Part shown: in pieces, positions 1 through 7,157 of the stretch | Layout: each line of letters starts with the position of its first letter | Numbering within the stretch: position 1 is the first letter of the stretch | Source of the DNA: an uncultured Solobacterium sp. | Lineage (GTDB): Bacteria > Bacillota_I > Bacilli_A > Erysipelotrichales > Erysipelotrichaceae | Direction: 5' to 3' | Assembly: GCA_937895985.1 (NCBI GenBank) | Contig: CALBKL010000413.1 | Coordinates: 1-7,157 of the forward strand | Length of the DNA: 7,157 bases | Translations under genes and position numbers: made by a program | Notes under the pieces: model-generated | What the model saw: the letters and a program-made list of their open reading frames with translations, nothing else | Told to the model about the DNA's origin: nothing | Databases searched by the model: none

Positions 1-15
1 GTGTATAAGAGACAG
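1..15 (+). other. Residual Tn5/Nextera mosaic-end adapter (artefact)
   Basis: These 15 bases, GTGTATAAGAGACAG, are identical to the 3' 15 bases of the 19-bp Tn5 mosaic end used in Nextera tagmentation libraries. They sit exactly at the window edge, as expected when an untrimmed read ends a contig. Native sequence therefore starts at about base 16. Any protein reading that begins in bases 1-15 is artificial. A real Tn5 end in the genome is a remote alternative, because the match stops at the edge and no transposon sequence follows. Confidence 0.93.
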
Positions 16-16
16 A

Positions 17-205
17 CATGTAGAAGCGGATGCAACTTCACTTGTAATTACGGTATATGACAAAGAAATTGTACATGAAAAAGAACTAATGAATCTTGGT
101 TCAATTAGTATCACACATGATGAAAATATTTATACTTTACTCTATGGCGCAAAATCGTATTTCTTGCATAAAGGAATTATCAATTCCTTGCGCACAGTGA
201 TGTAG
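17..205 (+). CDS. C-terminal fragment of an unrecognised protein (5' end missing)
   Basis: This is an open reading frame of 62 codons that is already open at the left edge and ends at TAG (203-205). The visible protein starts HVEADATSLVITVYDKEIVH and ends INSLRTVM. The other two forward frames hit stops early, and a strong terminator begins 18 bases after the stop, which supports this being the real end of a gene. The sequence is mixed polar and hydrophobic, with alternating beta-like stretches (SLVITVY, LGSISITH). It has no obvious membrane segment, cysteine cluster or catalytic motif. I do not recognise the family. The frame runs back into the adapter, so nothing can be said about the start or full length. 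The terminator separates it from mutS, so it is probably not in the mutS-uvrA operon. Confidence 0.62.
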   Translation, partial: HVEADATSLVITVYDKEIVHEKELMNLGSISITHDENIYTLLYGAKSYFLHKGIINSLRTVM

Positions 206-223
206 GAAAATAATAAATCAATG

Positions 224-255
224 ACTCTACAGTGAATTCTAACTGTAGAGTTTTT
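224..255 (+). terminator. Intrinsic terminator after the upstream gene fragment
   Basis: A perfect 10-bp stem, ACTCTACAGT (224-233) pairing with ACTGTAGAGT (242-251), encloses an 8-base loop. A run of five T (251-255), overlapping the last stem base, follows. It lies 18 bases after the stop codon of the upstream fragment, the usual place for a Rho-independent terminator. It should insulate mutS from read-through. Confidence 0.87.
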
Positions 256-273
256 ATATTAGATACTAGGTTC

Positions 274-297
274 ATGTTTCGACTATAGTCGAAACAT
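274..297. promoter_or_regulatory. Perfect 24-bp palindrome, putative operator (copy 1)
   Basis: The 24 bases are their own reverse complement, centred between 285 and 286, with core TTTCGACTATAGTCGAAA (277-294). A perfect palindrome this long is very unlikely by chance. There is no loop and no T-run after it, so it fits a site for a symmetric dimeric DNA-binding protein better than a terminator. A near-identical copy lies 40 bp downstream. I cannot assign a regulator. The pattern does not match the Gram-positive LexA box (GAAC-N4-GTTC), CIRCE, the CodY box or the PerR box. Confidence 0.6.
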
Positions 298-315
298 TTC
301 ATGATTTTGGCTAGC

Positions 316-335
316 ATTTCGATTATAGTCGAAAT
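316..335. promoter_or_regulatory. Near-perfect 20-bp palindrome, putative operator (copy 2)
   Basis: The core TTTCGATTATAGTCGAAA (317-334) differs from copy 1 at one base in 18, and that base (T323) is its only break in symmetry. It is centred between 325 and 326, 40 bp from the centre of copy 1. That is close to four helical turns, so two bound dimers would lie on roughly the same face of the DNA. It is about 70 bp upstream of the mutS -10 element, too far for simple occlusion of that promoter. Activation, looping, or control of an unseen transcript would each be compatible. Confidence 0.55.
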
Positions 336-401
336 AGTAAAAAATATATCTAAGATGATACTGTCAGCATAGTCTTCGGCCATAAGGAATGGGCATAATT
401 A

Positions 402-410
402 TGCTATAAT
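402..410 (+). promoter_or_regulatory. Extended -10 promoter of mutS-uvrA
   Basis: TGCTATAAT provides a consensus TATAAT (405-410) with the TG of an extended -10 element (402-403). Transcription would start at about 416-418, giving a leader of roughly 16 bases before the mutS ATG. No convincing -35 box is found 16-18 bp upstream (about 381-388), which is tolerable for an extended -10 promoter. A 12-bp palindrome GCATAATTATGC (393-404) covers the end of the spacer and the TGC of the -10 region. This could be an operator or chance. Confidence 0.68.
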
Positions 411-422
411 ACATATGTTTTG

Positions 423-427
423 AGAGG
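423..427 (+). promoter_or_regulatory. Shine-Dalgarno site of mutS
   Basis: AGAGG lies five bases upstream of the ATG at 433. It is slightly shorter and closer than ideal but acceptable, and no other ATG nearby gives a better fit, so it supports 433 as the start. Confidence 0.65.
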
Positions 428-432
428 CGAAT

Positions 433-2952
433 ATGGCAGAAAATTATACACCGATGATGCAGCAGTATCTTGCAGTCAAAAAAGAATATGAAGACGCAAT
501 CTTGTTCTATCGCATAGGCGATTTCTATGAGATGTTCTTTGATGATGCAAAGATTGCATCCAAAGAATTAGATCTTGTACTAACAGGAAAGAATGCGGGT
601 GTTGAGGAACGTGTACCGATGTGTGGTATTCCATATCATGCGGCAGCTGCGTATATCCCAAGACTTGTATCTCGTGGTTTTAAGGTTGCGATTTGTGAAC
701 AGACACAAGATCCAAAAGAAGCGGTTGGTTTGGTTACACGTGATGTCATTCGTGTGATTACACCAGGTACTGTTATGCAGGAAATCTCTGATGAAAAAGC
801 CTCTGTATATTTAGCTGCGATTACTGATTATGGATATGGGTATTCGCTAGCAATTGTAGAAATGAGTACAGGTGAAAACTATGTACAAAATATCGAACAT
901 AAAGATGTATTGTTAATGCAGACACTACTACGTTCAAATGTACGTGAAGTTGTAGTATCTAGTGATTTTAAAGAAAAGACACTCAAGAGTTTTAGAGAAT
1001 TGCAGATTGTCATTTCTTATTGTGACGAAACATGTATTAAAGAAGAGTATCTACCATTAACGGAAGGTATCCTCAAAGATTACGACATGCAAGCATATGG
1101 GCGTATGCTAAACTACCTGGAAAATACCCAGAAGCATATGTTGGGTCACTTACAGGTAACACGCATCGAACGTGAAGACGAAGTATTATATATGGACTTT
1201 GCGACACGTCAGAATCTAGAACTTGTTCAATCCTTACATGAAAATGGTAAGGCAATTACACTATGGTCATTTTTAGATATGTGTAAGTCTGCGATGGGTT
1301 CAAGACAGCTACGGAAGTGGATTGAAAAGCCACTTGTTTTAAGAGAAAAGATTGAAGCACGTTTTAATAAGACCGAATGGCTCATTCAAAACTTCATGCA
1401 AAGACAACAGTTGCGTGATAGTTTTAGCAATATTTATGACTTACAAAGACTGATTGCTAGATGTGCAATGAATACGGCAAATGCGGTAGATTGTCAACGT
1501 CTAACAAAGACCTTAGCAGAAGTACCGTCTATCATGCATGCATTAGATGAGACGGTTTTTGATGAAAAGCGTAAAGTTGATCCTCTACAGGAACTCTATC
1601 AGAAGTTGAAGGATGCGTTTGTGGATAATCCGCCAGTTCAGATTAGCGATGGTGGAATGTTTAGGGATGGCTATAACGCTGAACTTGATGAAGCACGCAA
1701 GATTCAACATAGCGGTCGAACATTCATTGCGGAGCTTGAAGCCAAGGAAAGAGAAAGAACTGGTATTAAAACACTCAAAATCGGCTACAACAAAGTCTTT
1801 GGCTATTATATTGAAATTTCTAAAGCAGCTGCACAAGCTGTACAAGACGATTGGGGATATATCCGCCGTCAAACATTAACGAATAACGAGCGCTTTATCT
1901 CTCCAGAATTAAAAGAGAAAGAAGACGCAATCTTACATGCGGAAGAAAATGCGATTCGTATTGAGAAGCAATTATTTCAAATGATATTAGATGAAATCCG
2001 TGCATACTTACCAAGACTACAGAAGTTAAGTAAATTTTTAGCAGAGGTTGATGCACAGGTTGCCATGGCAGAAGTGTCTGCGAAGTATGGTTATGTTCGT
2101 CCACAGTTTGATGAGGACCATCTCTTCATTGAAAATGGTAAGCATCCAATCTTGGATGATATGATGAAGAATCCAAAGTACGTCGCAAACTCTACAGATA
2201 TGCATAAGGATCAGGATATCTTACTGATTACTGGTCCAAACATGGGTGGTAAATCAACCTATATGCGTCAAACTGCGTTAATCGTTATCATGGCTCAGAT
2301 GGGTTGTTTCGTTCCAGCAAAGAGTTGTATGATGCCTATCTTTGATAAGATTTTTACACGCATTGGTGCTTCGGATGATATCCTCAGTGGACAATCTACA
2401 TTCATGGTAGAGATGTCAGAAGCTAACCTAGCCCTACAGGAGGCAACTTCCTCATCCTTGATTTTATTCGATGAGATTGGTCGAGGGACATCTACTTATG
2501 ATGGTATGGCATTAGCACAGGCAATGATTGAATATATCGCGACCTGTATTCACGCTAAAACCATGTTTAGTACACACTATCATGAACTAACAGTGATTTC
2601 GGATAACCTTCCAAACGTGAAGAATATGCATGTTGTAGTAAAAGAAAACAATGATGAAGTCACATTCTTATATAAGATGGCAGAAGGCCCTGCTGGACAT
2701 TCTTATGGTATCAACGTCGCAAGACTTGCAGGATTACCAGATGCAGTATTAAATCGGGCAAAAGACTTACAGAAGGAATTAGAGTCAACCAAGAGAGTTG
2801 TACAACAAAACTATCAATTGGTAGAAATGCATAAAGAAGATCCACGTACGGAAGCTTTAATGGAGAAACTCAAACAAGTTGACCCAGATAATCTTTCCCC
2901 GCGTGAGGCTTGGGTGATGTTAAGTGACCTTTGTGAGGAGGTAAAGAAGTAA
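433..2952 (+). CDS. mutS: DNA mismatch repair protein MutS
   Basis: This 839-residue protein is a full-length MutS1 (E. coli 853, B. subtilis 858). It is a cytosolic dimer that binds mismatches and small loops after replication and, with ATP, recruits MutL. The N-terminal mismatch-binding domain carries GDFYEMF, with the Phe-X-Glu pair at F31 and E33 that stacks on and contacts the mispaired base. Connector, lever and clamp domains follow, with [16 protein letters not shown] typical of the core. The ABC-type ATPase has Walker A GPNMGGKS (601-608), Walker [13 protein letters not shown] with D680 and E681, and the STHYHEL region with H715. The C-terminus ends in the usual helical [11 protein letters not shown] segment. 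A possible beta-clamp contact near 795-799 reads QLVEM, a weak match to the consensus. It is the first gene of an operon with uvrA, from its own extended -10 promoter. All catalytic residues appear intact. mutL is not in the window. Confidence 0.98.
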   Translation: MAENYTPMMQQYLAVKKEYEDAILFYRIGDFYEMFFDDAKIASKELDLVLTGKNAGVEERVPMCGIPYHAAAAYIPRLVSRGFKVAICEQTQDPKEAVGLVTRDVIRVITPGTVMQEISDEKASVYLAAITDYGYGYSLAIVEMSTGENYVQNIEHKDVLLMQTLLRSNVREVVVSSDFKEKTLKSFRELQIVISYCDETCIKEEYLPLTEGILKDYDMQAYGRMLNYLENTQKHMLGHLQVTRIEREDEVLYMDFATRQNLELVQSLHENGKAITLWSFLDMCKSAMGSRQLRKWIEKPLVLREKIEARFNKTEWLIQNFMQRQQLRDSFSNIYDLQRLIARCAMNTANAVDCQRLTKTLAEVPSIMHALDETVFDEKRKVDPLQELYQKLKDAFVDNPPVQISDGGMFRDGYNAELDEARKIQHSGRTFIAELEAKERERTGIKTLKIGYNKVFGYYIEISKAAAQAVQDDWGYIRRQTLTNNERFISPELKEKEDAILHAEENAIRIEKQLFQMILDEIRAYLPRLQKLSKFLAEVDAQVAMAEVSAKYGYVRPQFDEDHLFIENGKHPILDDMMKNPKYVANSTDMHKDQDILLITGPNMGGKSTYMRQTALIVIMAQMGCFVPAKSCMMPIFDKIFTRIGASDDILSGQSTFMVEMSEANLALQEATSSSLILFDEIGRGTSTYDGMALAQAMIEYIATCIHAKTMFSTHYHELTVISDNLPNVKNMHVVVKENNDEVTFLYKMAEGPAGHSYGINVARLAGLPDAVLNRAKDLQKELESTKRVVQQNYQLVEMHKEDPRTEALMEKLKQVDPDNLSPREAWVMLSDLCEEVKK
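2936..2942 (+). promoter_or_regulatory. Consensus Shine-Dalgarno of uvrA inside the end of mutS
   Basis: AGGAGGT lies within the last codons of mutS, nine bases before the uvrA ATG at 2952. It is a full-strength site, so uvrA can be initiated independently as well as by ribosomes finishing mutS. It fixes 2952 as the uvrA start. Confidence 0.88.
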
Positions 2953-5792
2953 TGGAATTAGATAAGATTACAATACGAGGTGCCAAGGAGAATAACCTCA
3001 AGAATATTTCCTTGGAAATACCTCGCAATAAAATGGTAGTAATGACAGGTCTTTCAGGAAGTGGAAAGACCTCACTTGCCTTTGATACGATTTACGCCGA
3101 AGGACAACGACGCTATGTAGAATCCCTTTCCGCATACGCAAGACAGTTCTTAGGTGGTGTTGAAAAACCAAATGTTGAGTTAATTGAAGGATTATCTCCA
3201 GCAATTTCCATCGACCAGAAAACAACGTCCAACAACCCACGTTCTACGGTTGGAACTGTGACAGAAATCTATGACTACCTGCGTCTTCTATACGCAAGAA
3301 CAGGTGTACCATACTGTCCTAATCACAATATTCCAATCACAGGGCAGACCATTACAGAGATGGTGAACCAAGTGATGGACTTACCAGATCGTAGTAAGTT
3401 AACTGTACTTGCGCCTACAGTTAGAAATAAAAAAGGTAGCTTTAAAGATGTATTTGCGAATCTATTGAAAGATGGTTATATCCGTGTGCGTATCGATGGT
3501 GAAGTTGTGATGCTGGAGGATGAACCAGAATTAGAAAAGAACAAACGTCATGATATTGATGTGGTAATTGACCGTATTGTAAAGACAGATGAATCTAGAT
3601 CACGTGTATATGATTCCATAGAAACAGCACTAAATCTTGCGGATGGACATGCCATTGTCCTTAACGGGGAAGAAGAAATAGATTTCTCTACGCACTTTTC
3701 TTGTCATATCTGTGGCTTTACAGTGCCAAAACTAGAACCACGTTTATTTTCATTTAATGCGCCAATCGGTGCCTGTGATAACTGTCATGGTTTGGGTATT
3801 ACAGAGGAAGTTGATGTGGATAACTTAATTCCAGATCGCTCTAAGTCTATCCGCCAAGGTGGTATTCGCTACTACAAGAACATTATCGGTACAGATAATA
3901 TCGAATGGCAGACATTCTCAGTCTTACTCAAACACTACAAAATTGATCTAGATACACCAATCAAAGATCTTACAAAGAAACAATTAGAAGTAATCCTCTA
4001 TGGAAGTGATGTGCCTATTCGTTATACCATCACATCCTCAGGTGGTAATAGTTATAATCGTAATGACTTTATCGAAGGAATTAAGAATATGATTGAACGT
4101 CGCTACGTAGAGACGACTAGTTCTATGAGTAAAGAGTGGTATCACTCTTTCATGGTAGAGTCAGTATGTCCGAAGTGTCATGGACAAAGACTCAATCCAG
4201 AAGCACTCAGTGTACGTGTTGGAGATAAAAATATCTGTGAGTTTACACAACTATCCGTAGGCAAAGCACTAGATTGGATTAATAATCTAAAGCTAGATGT
4301 TGAAAAGACAAAGATTGCGGAGTTAGTACTCAAAGAAATTCGTAACCGTTTATCCTTCTTGAAGGATGTAGGTCTAGAGTACCTATCACTTGATCGTTTG
4401 GCAGGAACACTTTCTGGTGGTGAAGCACAACGTATTCGTCTAGCAACTCAAATTGGTTCAAGACTATCAGGAGTTCTATATGTATTGGATGAGCCATCCA
4501 TTGGCTTACACCAACGTGATAATAGTAAGTTAATCAAGACCCTTCAAAATATGAGAGATCTTGGAAACTCACTCATTATCGTGGAACACGACGAAGATAC
4601 GATGTTACATTCAGATTGGATTGTAGATATTGGACCTGGTGCAGGTATTCATGGTGGCGAAGTTATCGCAAATGGCACACCAGAAGAAATCAAGAATTCT
4701 CCAAAATCCATTACGGGACAATATTTATCTGGTAGAAAAGTGATTCCAATGCCAGAAACACGTCGTAAAGGTAGTGGAAAGGTTGTAGAACTGAAGGGTG
4801 TATCTGAACATAACCTGAAGAATATTAATGTAAAATTCCCGCTAGGGAAGATGGTACTTGTAACAGGTGTATCTGGTTCTGGTAAGAGTACATTAGTTAA
4901 TGATGTATTCATGAAAGCCGTCCAACAAAACCTTGGAAAACAAAAAGCCAACCCAGGGAAGTATAAGTCTATCAAAGGACTTGAGAACATCGATAAATTA
5001 GTACAGATTGACCAAGATCCGATTGGACGTACACCACGCTCTAACCCTGCTACATACACAGGAGTATTCGATGATATTCGTGATATATTCGCTAAGACAC
5101 CAGAGGCGAGATTACGCGGTTATGAAAAAGGAAGATTCTCCTTCAATGTCAAAGGTGGACGTTGTGAAGCTTGCCAAGGTGATGGTGTAAAGGTAATCTC
5201 AATGAACTTCTTGCCAGATGTTTATGTACCATGTGAAGTGTGTCATGGTAAGAGATATAACGAAGAAACATTACAGTGTACTTATAAGGGTAAGAATATC
5301 TATGATGTATTAGAGATGACAGTTGAAGATTCTTTAGATTTCTTCGCAAATCATCCAAAGATCAAGAATAAATTACAAACACTCTCTGATGTAGGATTAA
5401 ATTACATCAAGCTTGGACAGTCCTCTACAACACTTTCTGGTGGTGAAGCACAACGTGTTAAACTTGCCAGTGAACTACAGAAACGTCCAACAGGTAAAAC
5501 CATCTATATCTTAGATGAACCTACAACCGGTCTACATACAGATGATGTGAATCGTTTAATCGCAGTGCTTGAAAGAATTGTGGACAACGGGGATACAGTT
5601 ATCATCATTGAACATAACCTAGATGTAATTAAGTGTGCTGACTGGATTATTGATTTAGGCCCTGAAGGTGGCGATGGTGGTGGAACAATCGTTGCCCAAG
5701 GAACACCTGAAGACATCGTCAAAGTCAAAGAAAGCTGGACAGGTCAGTATTTAAAGAAAACAATTGAGTGGACAAAAGAACACCAAAAATAA
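2952..5792 (+). CDS. uvrA: Excinuclease ABC subunit A (UvrA)
   Basis: This 946-residue protein is a complete UvrA, the usual length for the family. It is the dimeric ATPase that scans DNA for helix-distorting lesions and loads UvrB in nucleotide excision repair. It has two ABC ATPase modules. Module I has Walker A GLSGSGKT (K39), signature LSGGEAQR (487-494) and Walker B with D513 and E514. Module II has Walker A GVSGSGKS (K645), signature LSGGEAQR from 828 and Walker B with D855 and E856. Zinc modules are present: C251, C254, C275, C278 (CX2C-X20-CX2C); C738, C741, C761, C764 (CX2C-X19-CX2C); and CPNH (122-125) with CPKC (406-409), probably a third site. The UvrB/DNA-binding insertion lies between Walker A and signature of module I. 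The ATG shares its A with the mutS TAA (TAATG), so translation is probably coupled. uvrB and uvrC are not in the window. No defect is seen. Confidence 0.98.
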   Translation: MELDKITIRGAKENNLKNISLEIPRNKMVVMTGLSGSGKTSLAFDTIYAEGQRRYVESLSAYARQFLGGVEKPNVELIEGLSPAISIDQKTTSNNPRSTVGTVTEIYDYLRLLYARTGVPYCPNHNIPITGQTITEMVNQVMDLPDRSKLTVLAPTVRNKKGSFKDVFANLLKDGYIRVRIDGEVVMLEDEPELEKNKRHDIDVVIDRIVKTDESRSRVYDSIETALNLADGHAIVLNGEEEIDFSTHFSCHICGFTVPKLEPRLFSFNAPIGACDNCHGLGITEEVDVDNLIPDRSKSIRQGGIRYYKNIIGTDNIEWQTFSVLLKHYKIDLDTPIKDLTKKQLEVILYGSDVPIRYTITSSGGNSYNRNDFIEGIKNMIERRYVETTSSMSKEWYHSFMVESVCPKCHGQRLNPEALSVRVGDKNICEFTQLSVGKALDWINNLKLDVEKTKIAELVLKEIRNRLSFLKDVGLEYLSLDRLAGTLSGGEAQRIRLATQIGSRLSGVLYVLDEPSIGLHQRDNSKLIKTLQNMRDLGNSLIIVEHDEDTMLHSDWIVDIGPGAGIHGGEVIANGTPEEIKNSPKSITGQYLSGRKVIPMPETRRKGSGKVVELKGVSEHNLKNINVKFPLGKMVLVTGVSGSGKSTLVNDVFMKAVQQNLGKQKANPGKYKSIKGLENIDKLVQIDQDPIGRTPRSNPATYTGVFDDIRDIFAKTPEARLRGYEKGRFSFNVKGGRCEACQGDGVKVISMNFLPDVYVPCEVCHGKRYNEETLQCTYKGKNIYDVLEMTVEDSLDFFANHPKIKNKLQTLSDVGLNYIKLGQSSTTLSGGEAQRVKLASELQKRPTGKTIYILDEPTTGLHTDDVNRLIAVLERIVDNGDTVIIIEHNLDVIKCADWIIDLGPEGGDGGGTIVAQGTPEDIVKVKESWTGQYLKKTIEWTKEHQK

Positions 5793-5814
5793 GGGATGCC
5801 TCGGCATCCCTTTT
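5793..5814. terminator. Bidirectional intrinsic terminator between uvrA and the MBOAT gene
   Basis: The hairpin GGGATGC (5793-5799), loop CTCG, GCATCCC (5804-5810) starts directly after the uvrA stop codon. On the + strand it is followed by TTTT (5811-5814). On the minus strand the bases beyond the stem read TTATTTTT (complement of 5785-5792), so the same hairpin should also end the opposing MBOAT transcript. The MBOAT stop lies only 7 bp from the + strand T-run, which leaves almost no spare sequence between the convergent genes. Confidence 0.87.
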
Positions 5815-5820
5815 GTGTGA

Positions 5821-7157
5821 TTAGAATTCTGCGTATATCATCGCAACAATATCATATCCAGGACCATAAGCGCCGAATAGGATGAGTGTGAATATACAAG
5901 TATAGATAATTGACCAACGTAACCATATTGGTTTTTGTGCGATGGCACTACGGATAGAGCCGTGGAATTCCTTATAGATATCCACAAGGAATGTAATGAT
6001 TGTTCCGACAATCACAATGATCCAGTCAATCGTATCTAAACGTAAGAAGGGTAATGTTTCCGCAAATGTGGATAGATTGAAGTTTGTAAAGATACTGTTA
6101 AACATCGTCCATCCAACTGCTAAAGTCTGGGCTCTGAAGAATAGCTCGCCAATGATGACGATAATAAATAACTTTATAAATCGAAAGAGACGTAAGCCAA
6201 TCTGTTTCTCATCAATCTGATGTTTCTTAAAGAAAGTATCAACAGGTTTCTTTAATAGAATCTCTAGGATCATAAAACAGAAGTAATAAAGACCATAGAA
6301 GATATAAGACCAATAAGGGCCATGCCATAAACCATTTAAGAACCATACCGCAAATAGTGCGATAAATGGTCCGATGAACTTACCAGCAGCTTTACCGAAA
6401 TGTTTTGTAAAAAACTTTGATAGACGATGAATTGGTTTGGCTAATGAAATTGGATAGAAGACATAGTCACGTAAGAAGGTACCTAGCGTGATATGCCAAC
6501 GACGCCAGAAGTCAGATGCGTTCTCCGCAAAGAAAGGTTGTCTGAAATTTTCTGGTAATTTAATGCCGAAAATCTCTGCACTACCTAAGCAGATATCTAC
6601 GATACCAGAGAAATCCATATACAACTGGATTGTACATAATACAGCACCGATTAGACTAAATAGTCCATCTTGCGTGTAAGACGTAAAGATTTTACTAACT
6701 GCAGGATCCAGTCTATCTGCGATAATCATCTTCTTCATTAAACCGAATAGAATTCGTTGACTGCCGAACTTTAGATTTTGATATGTGATTGGATTACATG
6801 TATGAATACTATCTTTGACGTCGTTAAAACGTGTAATCGGTCCTTGAATCAAAGTTGGAAAGAAACTTGCATATACCGCAAAATCCAAAATACTATGATT
6901 AGAATGAATCTTTCCACTTGATGTGTCCATCAAATAGGAAATCATCTGTAAGGTATAATAGCTAATTCCAATCGGTGCGATTAAGCGTACAGGTGTAAAT
7001 GGTTGATGGAAGATAGCGAAGATATTTTCGCCAAAGAAGTTTGTATACTTTAATACAACCAAAACACCAAGGTTAATTAAGATTGTGATGATAAGAGATA
7101 TCTTTTTGATTTTTTTATTCGTGGTATGGTCAATGACTTTCGCAGATAGATACGTAA
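5821..7157 (-). CDS. AlgI-like MBOAT family membrane O-acyltransferase (N-terminus missing)
   Basis: The frame is open from the right edge to TAA (5821-5823), giving 444 visible residues. Members are usually about 470 long, so a few dozen N-terminal residues are probably missing. The family moves acyl groups, often acetyl, across or at the membrane onto exported polysaccharides; the substrate here is unknown. Family marks include APIGISYYTLQ, FFPTLIQGPITRF, MDFSGIVDICLG, RRWHITLGTFLRDYVFYP (His codon 6493-6495), NGLWHGPYWSYIFYG (the conserved MBOAT His, codon 6322-6324) and a C-terminal FGAYGPGYD. About ten hydrophobic segments are visible, fitting a polytopic membrane protein. A TTG at 7060-7062 is not the likely start, because the upstream codons continue a family-like stretch (TYLSAKVIDHTTNKKIKK, then a membrane helix). 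The pattern is closer to AlgI/PatB-type proteins than to DltB. It is the last gene of its transcription unit, so any SGNH/DHHW-type partner would lie upstream, outside the window. Confidence 0.92.
   Translation of the reverse strand, partial: TYLSAKVIDHTTNKKIKKISLIITILINLGVLVVLKYTNFFGENIFAIFHQPFTPVRLIAPIGISYYTLQMISYLMDTSSGKIHSNHSILDFAVYASFFPTLIQGPITRFNDVKDSIHTCNPITYQNLKFGSQRILFGLMKKMIIADRLDPAVSKIFTSYTQDGLFSLIGAVLCTIQLYMDFSGIVDICLGSAEIFGIKLPENFRQPFFAENASDFWRRWHITLGTFLRDYVFYPISLAKPIHRLSKFFTKHFGKAAGKFIGPFIALFAVWFLNGLWHGPYWSYIFYGLYYFCFMILEILLKKPVDTFFKKHQIDEKQIGLRLFRFIKLFIIVIIGELFFRAQTLAVGWTMFNSIFTNFNLSTFAETLPFLRLDTIDWIIVIVGTIITFLVDIYKEFHGSIRSAIAQKPIWLRWSIIYTCIFTLILFGAYGPGYDIVAMIYAEF

Noticed and set aside
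274..335. Palindrome pair as an SOS (LexA) box, a CRISPR array or a terminator
   Set aside because: The arms are not GAAC/GTTC. There are only two copies, with no regular spacer array. No loop or T-run follows either copy.
180..383. Minus-strand reading frame of 67 codons across the upstream intergenic region
   Set aside because: It runs through the terminator hairpin and both palindromes, overlaps the end of the upstream fragment, has no Shine-Dalgarno before its ATG and resembles no known protein.
256..432. Riboswitch or leader RNA before mutS
   Set aside because: The predicted transcript leader is only about 16 bases, and no anti-terminator/terminator pair lies between the promoter and the start codon.
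1585..1879. Overlapping plus- and minus-strand frames of 88 and 95 codons inside mutS
   Set aside because: Both lie within the MutS core domain in other frames, and neither has a ribosome site or recognisable protein features.
4649..5059. Minus-strand frame of 136 codons inside uvrA
   Set aside because: It is entirely antisense to conserved UvrA sequence including the second Walker A, with no start signals of its own. It is a shadow frame.
2952..5792. UvrA2-type or transport-related ABC paralogue instead of repair UvrA
   Set aside because: The length of 946, the complete UvrB-binding/insertion region and all expected zinc motifs point to canonical UvrA.
7060..7062. TTG as the start codon of the MBOAT gene
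   Set aside because: The codons to its right remain open to the window edge and encode a charged stretch plus membrane helix typical of the family, so the true start lies beyond the window.

Overview
The window looks like one edge of a draft assembly from a low-GC Firmicute. The sequence is AT-rich, ribosome binding sites are of the AGGAGG type, and the MutS, UvrA and MBOAT proteins are all of Firmicutes type. The class Erysipelotrichia is possible, but that is only an impression and cannot be settled here. The first 15 bases match the 3' part of the Tn5/Nextera mosaic end, so they are library adapter, not genome.

Layout, left to right. (1) Adapter remnant at 1-15. (2) The 3' end of an unrecognised gene (17-205, + strand), closed by a strong intrinsic terminator (224-255). 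(3) An intergenic stretch (256-432) with two near-identical palindromes spaced 40 bp centre to centre, then an extended -10 promoter and a Shine-Dalgarno site. (4) A two-gene DNA-repair operon, mutS (433-2952) and uvrA (2952-5792). Their stop and start codons share one base, and a consensus Shine-Dalgarno lies inside the end of mutS. (5) A compact hairpin (5793-5814) with T-rich tails on both strands, serving two convergent transcription units. (6) A minus-strand gene for an AlgI-like membrane-bound O-acyltransferase (MBOAT), whose N-terminus runs off the right edge.

MutS recognises base mismatches and UvrA recognises bulky DNA lesions, so the central operon makes the damage sensors of two separate repair pathways from one promoter. 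The MBOAT gene is unrelated, convergently transcribed, and probably acts on the cell envelope.

I found no mobile element, CRISPR array, RNA gene or clearly new system. The least explained element is the palindrome pair upstream of mutS, which looks like a pair of sites for an unidentified dimeric DNA-binding protein.
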